Position numbers and translations under genes: made by a program
Part shown: piece after piece, positions 1 to 12,170 of the stretch
Numbering within the stretch: the first letter of the stretch is position 1
How the letters are laid out: each line of letters starts with the position of its first letter
The notes under the pieces: model-generated
Databases searched by the model: none
Told to the model about the DNA's origin: nothing
Seen by the model: the letters and a program-made list of their open reading frames with translations, nothing else
Assembly: GCA_015680685.1 (NCBI GenBank)
Contig: MNCI01037953.1
Location: 1,541,058 to 1,605,057, forward strand
Direction of reading: 5' to 3'
DNA length: 64,000 nt
Origin: Gnetum montanum
Taxonomy: Eukaryota; Streptophyta; Gnetopsida; Gnetales; Gnetaceae

Positions 1-647
1 TATTTTATATTTTATAGATTTGGTCGCCTACAACAAGAATGAAGAGTATAGTAATTTAAAATCTAATTCATTATTGCCTATCTAACCCAACACAAGTAAC
101 CATCCTACTTTCTTGAAAACATATAGTACTATTGGGCTACCAAATGTTAAGCGTTGTTGGATTACCAAGTACTGTATGAATGCTCGAAGTGGTCATGCTT
201 GTGTTCATTAACAACTGGAAATAAATTGCTTAACACAAATGCATTCAAGTAAAAAGCAAGAAAGTAAAATGCATTAAAGAAAATATTAATCCATTCTCAG
301 TGCTATAAGGATTGTCAAAAGAGTTCATTTTATTCCCATCACACTGCTATGCTTAGGTACATCAGTGCTCAAACAAAGAACCGTACACACTTAGACTCCT
401 TCTACAGGCACTCAGAAAATGTTCTAACTCTAAGGAAAAGAAACAGCAAGAGCTTCGCTACTCTAACTAAGAATGACCAAAAACTGACTTGAAAACCAAA
501 GCCCATGTGTGGTATTTATAGACTTCGGGTATACACCCCAATGTCACATACGCAACATCACATCTAGACCCCGACATCACATATGCAACATTGTGGCTCT
601 GACATCACATACCTAACATCAGAGCCAACATAAAATGTGACTCATCA
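1..647 (-). repeat. Athila-type LTR (E), clipped by the window edge
   Basis: This matches, in reverse orientation, the LTR at 32490-33258 and more loosely those at 4829-5587 and 17049-17905. Shared stretches include the AAGTGGTCATGCTTGTGTT block, the 'aggtacatcagtgctcaaa' block and the 'gcaagagcttcgctac' block. Read on the minus strand it starts TGATGAGTCACATTTT at 647, as the other LTRs start TGATGA, and has a TATAAATA box near 510-520. Its CA end lies left of base 1. Either the element continues to the left or this is a solo LTR; no clear polypurine tract or primer-binding site is visible at 648. Confidence 0.75.
539..625. repeat. short direct repeats in the U3 of LTR E
   Basis: Three to four imperfect copies of GACATCACATAYGCAACAT, about 30-35 bp apart, lie upstream (in the LTR's own sense) of its TATA box. 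Position and repetition suggest promoter or enhancer repeats of the retroelement, but no function can be shown. Confidence 0.5.
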
Positions 648-2150
648 CTATGTAGTGGGATTATTTGCACCAAGAGACTATATGGCCTTAAATTGTTAAT
701 TTTATTTCATCATTGTTTATACTATCACTAAAATTGCTTTTTCTATATTTTATTTTACTACACTTCTAAAGTTGAACTACTCTAAAGGCAATGATAAAGG
801 TTTTGTTAGATCATCATGTCTAAAAATAGGCTTGGAGTGAATGTGTACTTTGTTGTTCAATATGGGTTAATATTTTTTCATTTAGTATGATTGTGGCTTG
901 GGTATGTCTCATAACATTAATTTATATGTATCAGTAAGCATCCCTTCTAACCAATACTTCTCATAAAAAGATAAGTAGATGTGGACAAAGCATAAGCAAG
1001 AATGTTAGATAGGTGCAAATGGTTAGGCAAGCAATTGAAATTGGAAGATGATTATGATTTTTATTTTAAAATGGTAATTTTTTCACTAAAAATACTTGGA
1101 ATATTTTGAATTTAATCTTAAAAATAAAATAGAAAGATACCTATCAGTTATAACCATCTATTTGAATGACATTGGAGTTTAAGTGCTCCTCTTTAAAAAA
1201 ACCTAGCATAAATTATTTGTTTACATATACATTATTCCTTAAAAATATTCAAACTTAGTATATAGAGAAGTCTTCTAATCTTATGACACTACCAACTAAT
1301 GAGTGGACTTACTTAAATAGACATATACAACTATGGAAACTAATAAACTAGCATATTATTTATCAATATTAATAATTTTATGGCCTCTCTCTAGTAGAGA
1401 TGATGTCTTTATTTTTGCTTTGTTAATTCTCCAAGATTTTTTTTTATCTTTAGAGAGATTATTCTTCTTATTGGATCCCATTTTATTGGTACAAAGTCTG
1501 GATGATAATGATAAGAGAGAGTGGGTGGAGGGTATATCATAGAAGGAAAACAACATATGCCTTTCATAACAAAGGATCTCTAAAAGAAAAAATAAAAAGA
1601 AAAGGCCTAATGGTATTGGGGATACCTTTTTTGGGATCCTTACCAAGAAAGTATCATCATCTAGAGCCACCATGCTCATCCTAAAAAGTGGGGTCTTTGG
1701 AGAATTGGTGAATAAGCAAAAGCCTTGACCTTGTTTAGAAGTTCCCTCATGGATTATCACTTCTTATTAGAGGCTTCCTTGTTAACAGCCAGAAAAATCA
1801 AAACAAAGATATAAGAGATATAGTAGAAATCAACACCAAGATATAAGCATGAGTCCAATGGTTATGTGGTTATAGTTAACTGCCAAAAAAATTAGAAGCA
1901 TGCATGTTGGATAAAGATTATGGGGAGGTGTTGGAATCCCAAACACTATTTTGATAGTATTTACCATCAACACATATAGACTAGTTAAAACTTTACAACT
2001 TCATAAAGTACTTTCAAGTTGACGCAGGCACATGGTAACAAAGAGAGTCTTCCAAGTTGGTAAGTAGACCCTGACATCTCTAGGTTACAAGTCACATTTA
2101 ACTGGTACTTTAATGATGCATGACACTACGAGCTGCATGTCATTGCACTC
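648..2150. other. AT-rich intergenic stretch, no gene seen
   Basis: There is no recognisable coding similarity on either strand. A 134-codon open frame at 1356-1760 (minus) looks like chance: its composition is skewed and it overlaps open frames on the other strand. Confidence 0.5.
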
Positions 2151-2246
2151 TAGGATGTGAAGCACTACAAGATGTCCTATCCTAGCAAACCTTCATGGAT
2201 AGTGACTCACAACTTGATCATAGTGTTAATTGGCCTTCTGTTTTCA

Positions 2247-2640
2247 GACTACAACAAACTTGTGAATCGTAGTTTGTTTGTACTATGTTTTATCATTCAA
2301 TTTTGAATTGCAACCATCATGCAATTCGTAGTCTGATCGTACTATTTTCTATTTTAGATCAAAGAATGAGCACGATGCAAGTCAAAGTTTCACAACACTA
2401 TTTTCTATTCCACTCTATTTCAAATTAGGAAAGAAATATGAATTGTAGTTTTGTGACACTATTTTCAATTATTCTTTATTATAGACTACAAGCTTATTAT
2501 GAGTCATAACATCTTAGCACTGTTTTATGTTCTTCTCTAGTTCAGACTATGAGCACAATGCTAGTAGCAATTTTCGAGCATTATTTTGTTAATGCTAGTT
2601 TTGAGGACTACGATGAACAGGTGACTCATACCACCATATA
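2247..2640. repeat. decayed tandem array, unit about 59 bp, about seven copies
   Basis: Units begin near 2247, 2305, 2357, 2424, 2480, 2544 and 2602. The recurring core is 'gactacgagcacgatgc', then 'cgtagtttt', then 'gcactattttctat'. Copies differ by substitutions and small indels, so the array is old. Similar words (a tacga..tcacagtt core) recur near 20290 and 24460. Confidence 0.6.
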
Positions 2641-2999
2641 ATTTTTATCCTACAAGACATGCAACCCACATAAATCCATAATTTCCTAGAAAATAAAGAA
2701 GTTAGATATGAAGGAAATGGAAATAGATTTTTTGAAAAGTCTACATTCATAAGAAAATTTAAACCATCGAGAATATGTTCAAGATCATCAAGAAGCTAGG
2801 AATGGATTCATAATTGTGTTAAATTAACATCATACTTGGAGAATCCATATCAAATAAGAGCATCTAATAGATTAATTTGCAAGTTAGGAAGGAGCTTCAA
2901 AGATAGCTTAGAAAAATAGTCTTAAATGATTTCATTAAAGAGTCAATATTCTCATGTGTGATAAATGAGATTATGCTACATAAATGATAAAGTAAATAA

Positions 3000-4640
3000 G
3001 ATCAACAAAATTTAACACTAAATTTATGAAATTTTTTCATGATATTCATTATAAAAAGAGTGTCACTTAAAGACCATGTACATACAAAAATATCAACAAA
3101 AATAAAATTCATAGTTAACTATGACTCCATCCATAAACGTAACGGTCTAGACAGATCCTACTACATGGATGTTATTAACAAGGTTTGTAGCATCAATTTC
3201 CATAAAATCTATCTCTCTAATGGTATCACCAACCTTGATGATTGGATGGTCATCCATCCTAGCTATTCTTGATGGTCCTATCTTTGAGTCATGAAATAGA
3301 GTGGTCATGCCCACCAACTTCAAGTCAAGAATATTCGCCATCTCCCCTAAACCAGAGGACCCTCATAATGCCTACAACTATTCAAATGAGTATTTCATTA
3401 TTGTTTGAAAATTCACAACAAGGCAGGTAATTCTTCTCTCCACCTGTCAAAAATATTGATGCATTTCTAGCTCCATAGCATCCATCCATGTGATTAACCT
3501 ATCCTCCATTGTCTCTAAGTAGGAAAAAATTGTTGCTCCATCTCCAAACTATTATTTTTGCTGATTAGGATGGATGGAAATGACCTACATATATTCAATG
3601 TGCCCATAATACTCATCCCTTGCAATCTTTCCATCATCTTCTGGGACACGTTAGTCTGGGAGCTAGATTAGATCATTAAGTAATGTCCTAGGAACATGCT
3701 AGATGTAGAAAGCACAATGAGGCAACTGATCCTTACCAAATAGCTACACTTCTTTGTCATCCACCTTAGGTGTTGGGATTTTCCAATGCCTAAAAAGAGT
3801 AGACACAAATGATGGAAAAGGCACTATAGATGCATCTCTACTTAGAATCTCCATCCTCTTCAATATAATGTGGGGACAGTTCAATGAACAATCTCCCTCG
3901 AAATATAGTAGGACCATCAAGATGAAGGACATCACATAAGTGTGATGCATGATAACTAAGAGGTTTGTGTAATCACCCTGATAAGAAGTCTCCATTATGG
4001 AGAGAAGTTATTATAAGGTCATCTCATATCTTTAGTCTCCATCTTTGGCACCTTTCTTAACAATTGTGTTTTTTTCTCTAAAGTGATAGTCACAAAATAC
4101 TCCCTATGTGGACCAACTCACATATGGAGTACCTGCCCTAGGATCTACTCCATCAATGTAAAATCAAAATCCTTGACCACCTTGGATCCTAGTGCTCCTC
4201 GATGATGCACCATGTAAAACTATGTGCCTCCTCCTCATAATAATCAAGACCTCTAGTGATGATGAACTAAAGATGGTGTTGAACAAGCTTGGCAAGCACC
4301 TCTAGCCAAACTAGTTGTATCAAGAAAAGGAAGTTTCTTAGACTCTACAAGGGGACTAATCTGAGTTTGAGCTCCCTTCATTGCCACTCATCTTATGCTC
4401 TTCTCTCCTAATCACGTTGATATTCCTTCGACTCTCTAGCAATATCCCGTGCAATAGCTTGAGAGTGTGATTGATGTCTACCCTATGTCTGTCTTCTCTC
4501 TTCTTTCTTCTAGACTCTACCAAATCTCCTCCTCTTATATACCTATGATGATGTTCCTCTCTAAGAACATAGAAATACAATACAGCATCACTATTAGTCA
4601 AAATATTTTAATGCATTAAACCAACATTTCTCAAAAATAT
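3000..4640 (-). pseudogene. fragment of an Athila-type third ORF (retroelement)
   Basis: On the minus strand an 83-codon frame at 3744-3995 contains SLNCPHIILKRMEIL, followed by SIVPFPSFVSTLFRHW. This resembles the conserved 'N-L-P-x-I-I-L-x-H-M ... L-P-Y-G-x-x-L-T-x-x-F-x-H' block found in the third, env-position ORF of plant Athila-type elements. The surroundings (3147-3341 and 4356-4601, minus) are broken fragments with frequent stops. Element A inserted next to it at 4829, so this piece may belong to the element whose LTR is at 1-647, but that link is inferred. The family comparison is from memory of the motif. Confidence 0.45.
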
Positions 4641-4823
4641 TTGGTACTAGCTATATGACCAAAAATGACATGCTAAAAAATAATTGCATATAATTAAAAG
4701 TTGTATACATGATTGATCTTATAACATCTTCTAACCTAGACCTAGGCTAATAAGGTATTGTATTAAATCAAGTATTAAGAAAAAACATAAATTCTGGAAT
4801 AATAAATAGGAAGAGTTAAAATA

Positions 4824-4828
4824 ATGAC
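4824..4828. repeat. target-site duplication of element A (ATGAC)
   Basis: ATGAC directly abuts the lower end of element A and recurs at 17906-17910 at the other end. This is the 5-bp duplication expected for a Ty3/gypsy integration. Confidence 0.85.
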
Positions 4829-5587
4829 TAATGAGCAAGGAGTATATCTTACACCCAATCATATGAATCACTACAATTCACTCAGCAATCTAGTCAAATT
4901 CCATAGACTTTAGGTTTCTAAGTACACTGGTTCTAAGAGGTGAATCTAACTATTGCAATCATTATTTTCCCAGTTCCACATGTGAAGTGCAAGTGTATCG
5001 TTAAGTGTAACTAAGGCATATGATTTTTATCATTTTATCTCTTGTGAATTAAGTCACTTAAGAACAATAATAAAGTATTTAATTGCTTAACTAATTTAAT
5101 AACTAGCTAATAATTAAATAATCCTAACATAAGCATTTATTCCCACTTTCCGTACACATCTTGAACAAGCTATAGCATTACTCGATTACCAAGTGTTAAG
5201 CATTATTGGGATTACCAAGCATTAAGCATATGCTCAAAGTGGTCATGCTTATGTGTGCCATTTAACTGATATTCATTAATTACTTAAAAACATTAAGGTA
5301 AATTTCATAAAGAAACCATTAATCTATACCAAGTGCTGCAAGGTTTGATTAGAAAAGCAGGTCTTTATTATCGTTCATACAAAGGTTCTCAAGTACATCA
5401 GTGCTTAAATAAAGATCTATACACTCTTTGACTCCTACTGCGGGCACTCAAAAAATATTCTAACTCTCAAAGGAAAAAACTACAAGAGCTTCACTAAAAC
5501 TATGAAAAGATTACCATAAATGTGACATGTAGGTGCACATTTATAGGCAAAAATAGGGGGCCACGTCAATGGGTACATGACTCATCA
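4829..5587 (-). repeat. 3' LTR of element A
   Basis: It aligns along its length with 17049-17905; shared runs include 'gactttaggtttctaagtac' and 'aacaataataaagtattta'. It starts TGATGAGTCATG (at 5587, minus) and ends in TA instead of CA at 4829, a single-base decay. It is about 98 bp shorter than the 5' LTR, largely because a U3 repeat block (17820-17890 in the 5' copy) is absent. Confidence 0.85.
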
Positions 5588-5649
5588 TACCCCTACGATG
5601 GAATAAAAGCTTGTCCTTGAGTTCTTTACAAAACTTGGGAAGATATGGG

Positions 5650-8600
5650 ATTATTGACTAACTATAGACACACAAAAAAAAAACAAAAACTAAGTGCCTA
5701 AGCATACGGATTTACAATTATTACAAATATTGGTGTTCTTGACAAAAAAATTAAACACCAAGATAAAAATGACAATCACAACTTCTTAGACAACTAGAAG
5801 ATGATGAAGAAAATCAGATAGTCCCAAGTGATGAAGGCTCCTAAGGTTCCGAAGAACTTATCCTGCTTTGGGCACACATGTTTGTTGAGACGGTTATTAT
5901 GGTTGTAATGCTATAGTTGCAATTTCTAGTGGAAGATGGAAGGTGTTCAACAATGTCTTCATCTTCTCCTCCTTACTTTAGGGATCATTCACAATCCATG
6001 TTGCTTCACCAATGTGGGATAGAATGGAAATATCCCCATGGACAAGGCATTTTAGGGAACAACTCCTTCACATTGACAAACCAAGTAGCGAACTATTTAT
6101 TTTCAATGTCAAATGCCCTGATTACATTATATAGCTCCTAGTAGTTATTCATTTTTTTGGCTAGGTTCTTAGTAGTTGATCTCTGATAAGTGAAATTCAC
6201 CTTGAGAACTTTAAGTTTCACATTTGCAATCTCAAGCTTTTGCTTGGTCTCTTTATGATGCTTAAACTCTGCCTCATACAAGTACAAGCTAGCCACCTAC
6301 TTCTCCAACTCTAACTGTAGTCATCTAGCAATCAACTTCACCAAGTTTACATATCTGAGGTTAGCAAGCTCCATGTATTCTATCATTTCCTTAATTTATA
6401 GCCCCTTCATGTGGATTTCAACCTTGTTATATGTGTTTAGCCCATCAAAGATAGGTTGCCAAACATTACCTCCTTGTTGGAGTTGTTGAAGGACCTCATT
6501 GACTTTTTCCTATGTCAATTCAGTGTGCTTTTCATTAATTTCTTTCTACAATCCCACCTAGTCCCTGTAATGATTTTTCACCCTTTCAAACTTAAGGGTC
6601 TTATTTTTCCAAACAACAATTTCAATTGCAAATTTTTGTTGCAAGGCACAGACTTCCTCCATTGAGAGATTTCTATTCTCTACTACTAACATCCTCAGTT
6701 CAGTATTCACCCTAGCTAGCTACTTCTACTATTGATGGATAAATTCAGACATTTGTTGCTTATACACATCAACATTCTGTAGGCAATGATTTTATACGAT
6801 CAGGACCTCATTCTCCTAGTAAGTTTGAATCAAGTCCTTCTAGATGTTGTACGTTGTTGCATTGGCTAAGGACTAGTCAAAGGTTGTTGACTCTTTGGCA
6901 TTATCAACCTTTTTAAGTTTCTTCTAAAGTTGTTAAAACGCTTCATCACATGTTAGTTCTTAGTTGAACAATGTGGGATCAACAAGGTGGGCTCTTAATT
7001 CGGAAACTTCTACAACCAAGTGTTGGTTCTCAGCTTGGGTTGTTTTAAGTTGTCCCTCTATGATGACGCATTTGCGCATTTCCTTGAGTAGCTCTTACTG
7101 GGTTGTAGTGATGGTATTTGGAAGATCAAAACACATTTGAAATTGTTACCTAGTTTCCACTAGTTGGTCAAACTAGGTTATGCTCATTCTACCACTAATA
7201 GTTTCTGTAGACATTTACACATCTCTAAGTGTAGAAACGTCTAGTACAAACACCATAGGTGTATTGAGTTCTTTGACCACTTTATCAGCAACCACTTTAG
7301 CTACCATATTCTACCCATAGTGCTACATCACTAGGACAATTGTCTCCTCACCCTCCTCCAAATGTACCAAAATGATAGTGGCATTCCCAGAGATGTCTAG
7401 GAATTACTATTGTTACAAGAGGGACACTGTTACCTTTCAAGTACTTGGATTCAACCTTATGGCCACCTACATTCATTGGGTTGAGAAAATTGGCATCACA
7501 TCCTCCATCTAGCTTAAGGTTTATGCCACTTCATTGAGGTGGCTCATGGCTGATTTGTACATAGATGGGTCACCACCACTCATTCCTGCTTATTGTTGTT
7601 ACTATTGCAAGAGCTACTCTCAGAGTTCATGCATGCACTTAAGGATAGCATGGGACTCTGGCATTGTCTCATGAGTGGGTGGTGAAGGTGGTGGTCATTA
7701 CTCCTCTTCCTAGATCACTTTTGTAGGCACCTTGTCCTTCATCATTTCTGCCTAAGAGGCAGTTGAACTGCATAAGACAACATCATTCATGTAGCAAGCT
7801 ATGCCTCACCTCTTGCATAATTTTTTGATGAAACACGGAAAGGGGAGTGCCTTCTTTCCATGTTTGTTCTCCTTAAAGTGCTTCTCTATCTCAAGATAGA
7901 TTAGCTATGCAAGGTTGACAGGGAATCTACTACTTAGAGTGGTGCATGCGTAGGCAAAGAAAGCTATGATTTTACTAGGCCTTACCATTGGATTGAAGTG
8001 AAAGGTCATAGTTTTAAAGTATGCACATTTCACCATGGTGAGCACATGAAACTCGTTGCGGTCCACTCCATAGCACCGTTGCATCCATTCTTTCTTAATT
8101 TCTAGATCTACCTGCATTGGAATTTCTACAAGAGTGGCCCTAGTTTTAGGCAACCCAAGGACCTTAAAGATTGCTTTCACTAAGTAGGAAATAGATATGT
8201 CCTTGATTTTAACTATGGAACTAGCCTACTTGTTGTTCCAGAAAAGGTATGTCTCTCCCATGTACCACTCCCTACCAAAAGTGATAATGGATCACATGAA
8301 AGAGCTTTGCAGTTGGGTCTTGACTTTTGGAAGAGAACACTCCAAGAAGGATCTAAAGTTTAGCTCTTGAAGCACAGATTTTTGAACCTCCTTGGATGTG
8401 ATTTATTTGAAGCAAACATCTGTCAAGGTGACCTTAAGGTTCAACCTTGGCCATGATGCCTCATATCTATGTGATTGTTCTATCATGGCCACTTCTTTGG
8501 AAATCCATCTAATAGATTCCACTTCAAACTCCTCTTGAAGAGGTCCCATTATGTGGATTTCTACTACTTGCTCCTAAAGATATTCTTTGCCCCTTCCCAT

Positions 8601-8666
8601 GCTTGGCCATTTGTCCCTTCGTTGGGACAATTCTCCCTCCTATGCTTTCTTTCGTTTTGGTGCCAT
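5650..8666 (-). pseudogene. third (env-position) ORF of element A, decayed
   Basis: The likely start is the ATG at 8666 (minus), reading MAPKRKKA before a stop; the lysine/arginine cluster could act as a nuclear signal. Downstream, 7905-8180 keeps 91 open codons (KVLGLPKTRATLVEI near its start). After a stop comes a block with APLPFFVHQKIM, which parallels the PFPSFVSTLF block of the fragment at 3744-3995. The 7.2-5.8 kb part translates into long charged helices, for example EAEFKHHKETKQKLEIANV, so a coiled-coil second half is likely. The function in Athila elements is unknown and often described as envelope-like by position only. Stops interrupt the frame throughout. Confidence 0.55.
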
Positions 8667-10690
8667 TTGTGGTCATAACAAAACCAAGGATTAGCATGCA
8701 ATGTATAACTTTTATCCTTTAGGTACCTTATCTCATTGGGCAATTACACTTTGGCTAAGTTATGATCATGGTAGATTGATTATTTTAATATTATTTTAAT
8801 GTTATTTAATTTATAAGGTTACCAAAATTTGTTGGAAGAGTTTAACTTTCATAAATTGATGTTTTTCATGTTAGTTTATTAGTTAAATCTTTGTGGAAGT
8901 TAGAAAAATTTGCCAAAAACCTAAGGTTTGTGGCCCCCACAATGAAGAGCTTACCTTCGATAGCAGTAGGACTAAAGAACAAGGTTAATCAAACAAATGG
9001 TTTAGAAGTTATGGCTCTTGGAAGGTTCTAAGCTCTAAAAAATTTAAAAACTCCCCCCTCATTCGAGCACAAATGTCAAAAATTGCTAAGTATGGTCATG
9101 TATTTATAGCATTTTTATGCTGCTTCGATGGGGTCTCATCTATGCAGCTACTCCATCAATAGGATCCCATTGACGAAGCCTATGGAAAAACCTTTCCACA
9201 TTGAAAATTTTGAAAAACGGGAGTTTAAGCATGAAATTGGAATCCTTAGAGAGCCAAAAAAGCCATGAACATGATGAAATGCTTGAAGAGGACTTAGATA
9301 TGCACAAAATTAGAGTTTTAGCTTGGAGAATAAATTTTATGTTGGAGAAATACCATTAACGAGCACATAGTTGGATGTAATCAATGGGGTGCACAAAGGA
9401 TTTGATCACAAAAATGCCTAAGGATAAAGAACTTAACTAGTCCAACCAAGAGATATGCAAGTGGATCCTTCCCATAGTAGGCTCATGCCCTTTTTACCCC
9501 TACATATCCTTAAACCAATGAGTTCATGGGCCTCGTGGTTGATTAATGGTTATGGAAAGTTAAGGACCTAATCTAGAAGAATCTACCTAAGAATTTCAAC
9601 ACATCAAACTAAGACATTTAAAACTAGTAGTTAGGTGAATAGCAGAAAGCATTGGTGGATAAGAGAGAAAGTGAAATGGAGTTCCATCTCATGGTCACAT
9701 AAAGTCCCTTGTGGATTTTGTGGTTAAATGACTTGATAAAGTCCATCCTTAGTTTAGATCAAAACCATTCACTTTTAGAAACTTTGCATCGATACTCTAA
9801 GTCCAATTCATCCCCTCAAGATACAAGAATGCTCCCACAAATCAATCACCATTCCTTAAAGAGAAGAATAGAGAAATAGGAAGTGAGAAGTGGCCTTAGT
9901 TAGAGGGGACCTTCAAGCATGGGTAACATATATTTTTAATCCCATAACTAGTGCTTGTAACCCATTATTTTATCTAATGGGTGTGCTTTGAATTTTTATT
10001 ATTTTTTTTTTGTTCTTTTTTGGATTTTATGTTTTTATGGATTTTTTGGATAGGAACCACACTGCAAAGACTTTAACTTCTTGTTATTAGTCAACAACAA
10101 AATAGTAAGAAATCCATGAAAACACTCATGCACTTAAGAGAGTACGTAAGTACAAAGAGCATCAAATCCTCTTGAAGGCACACCCTTCTCAATCCATTTA
10201 ATCCTTCCCAAGTTTGAAAACTACCAAGGTCACAAGTTTGTTATAGTTTCATTAAGGAAATGAACCTCATATTTCCAAAACAAGGAACACCATAGATTGT
10301 TGTGGATGGGTGGATGATGTGGAGTCATTGCCTATTCCATGAAAAAGAAACTATGTTTTAGTTATCAATCATCAAAATTCAAAGATAGAATCTAGACATT
10401 AGAAATCAAATGACATTAAGTACAGACCACCATTAGCAAATAGGTACAGCATCATTGTGTCCTGTTGGCAATAAAGGAGAGAAAAACAAACACAAGAAAA
10501 CCCAAATCAAAATAAAGTATAATATAAAAAAATTGTAAACTATTCAAGAAAGATAAAATGTACTAATGATGGTGTAAAAAGAAAAATGGTGTAAAATAGA
10601 AAAAAGATAAAAACAAAAAAAATTATAAAAGTTGAGGAGCCACTTGCATGATTAGCATGGATGGCCATCTCCCCCATGATCAAGTTAAAA
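8667..10690. other. element A spacer between integrase and third ORF
   Basis: About 2 kb of AT-rich sequence inside element A with no recognisable coding block. Athila-type elements often have a long non-coding stretch here. Confidence 0.5.
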
Positions 10691-10699
10691 GAAGAAGAT

Positions 10700-12000
10700 T
10701 CAAAATATTGACCAAGGTTGTCCATCTAAGGATGTGTTACTATCATTGGCTCTCTTGGGCTCATGAAAAGGTTTAACTTGTTGTGTATTGAATAGTAGTT
10801 TCTTGTTTGGACTCTCAGGTTTTTGGATCAACATGGCTCTAAAAGGAAAGATTTTATAAATGATGTAAGGCCCTTCCCACAACATTTGAAACTTATTTCA
10901 TTATGGCACATGTGTGGGGTTCTAGTAAAGGACCTTATCTCTAAGTTGAAATTTTACTTTCCTTATTTTGAGGTCATGACGTTGCTTGCTGAATGCCTTG
11001 TGCACTTCATTCAAGAATATGAACATCAATCAATTCTCATCTAGCACGTTAAGGTTGATTAGTCTCTCTTTCTATGCTAGACTCAGGTCAAGGTTAAGAT
11101 CACAAGCTATTAAAAGTGTATAGAGTTTAGACTATATGGGAACAGTTGGTAATTTTCTATACCTCAACTCATAGGGAGAATAGCCTATAGAGAATTTTCA
11201 TGTTGAGCAGTAGTCCCAAAGGGCATCATTAAGTTTAGTGCCCTAGTCTCTCCTATATTTGCTAGTTGTTCTGGTTAAGATCTTAGTGATCTTCCTATCT
11301 GTAACCTCAACTTGACTGTTGGCTTGTGATGATAAGGTGTTGTTAATTTATGTTCTACCCCCAAGAATTGCATGAGCTTTTGAAAAGTGGTGCCTATAAA
11401 ATGAGTACTATTATCAGAAATCACTACACGTAGCATCCCAAACCTATTTATAACATTTTGTTATACAAACCAAGCAACTATAGAGGATATATAGTCGATG
11501 AAAACTACTAATTTTTCCCATTTTGTATAATAGTCAACAGCAACTATGATGTATGCTTTTCCATTTGACATGATGTGATGGGACCCATCAAGTTAATGCC
11601 CCAAATGTCAAAGAGGTCCAGTGGTTGGATCCACTTCTAAAGTCTCTCCATTCGAGCAATCATTTCACCATCACGTTGACAATTATCACAATGGTGGACA
11701 AATTCATGAGCATCCCTAAAGAGTGTTAGCTAATAGTACTTAGCCATCAGGATCTTAATGGTCATGTGTCTCCTAGCATAGTGGCCCCCACAAGGGCTTT
11801 CATGAGAATCCTAGAGGATGCACAATTGGTCAACATCAAGAACACACCAACAAATTAGGCCATCAACACACACCTTCTGAAGGTGTCCATTGATCTCCAT
11901 AAAGCATTTCACTTGGTGATGAAACTGCTATTTTTTCCTATGGTCCAACTCTTGTCGCATCTCCTAAGTGAGAGGATAGGTGAGAATTCCATTGTACCAA
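10700..12000 (-). pseudogene. integrase domain of element A, decayed
   Basis: In element order, the zinc-binding region reads GGHYARRH then, about 30 residues later, CDNCQRDGE (near 11780-11650), giving His and Cys pairs of the HHCC finger. The catalytic core follows: FDIWGINLMGPIT carries the first Asp (near 11600) and ISDNSTHFIGTTF the second Asp (near 11410). The C-terminal block MLWEGPYIIYKIFPF lies at 10885-10840. Frameshifts separate these blocks and several stops interrupt them, so the enzyme, which would insert cDNA into the genome, cannot be made. Confidence 0.8.
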
Positions 12001-12170
12001 TTAAGCTCATTGGGCATTTGCTTAGTTATAGCCTCAGCAAAGAGGAGTTCATCAAGAAACTGATTAGAAAGTGGCCTCTTCTTCTCTTTATTGTCCCATC
12101 TCAACCGAGATAAGTGGTTGACAACCACATTCTCAATCCCCTTTCAATCTATGATTGTAAGATCAAATTC

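Noticed and set aside
1356-1760. 134-codon open frame on the minus strand
   Set aside because: No recognisable domain, low-complexity Lys/Ser/Leu composition and overlapping open frames on the other strand; most likely chance in AT-rich DNA.
648-4828. Possible full internal region of an element whose 3' LTR is at 1-647
   Set aside because: Only a third-ORF-like fragment near 3.0-4.6 kb is seen; no polypurine tract at 648 and no continuation after 17910, so a single element could not be supported.
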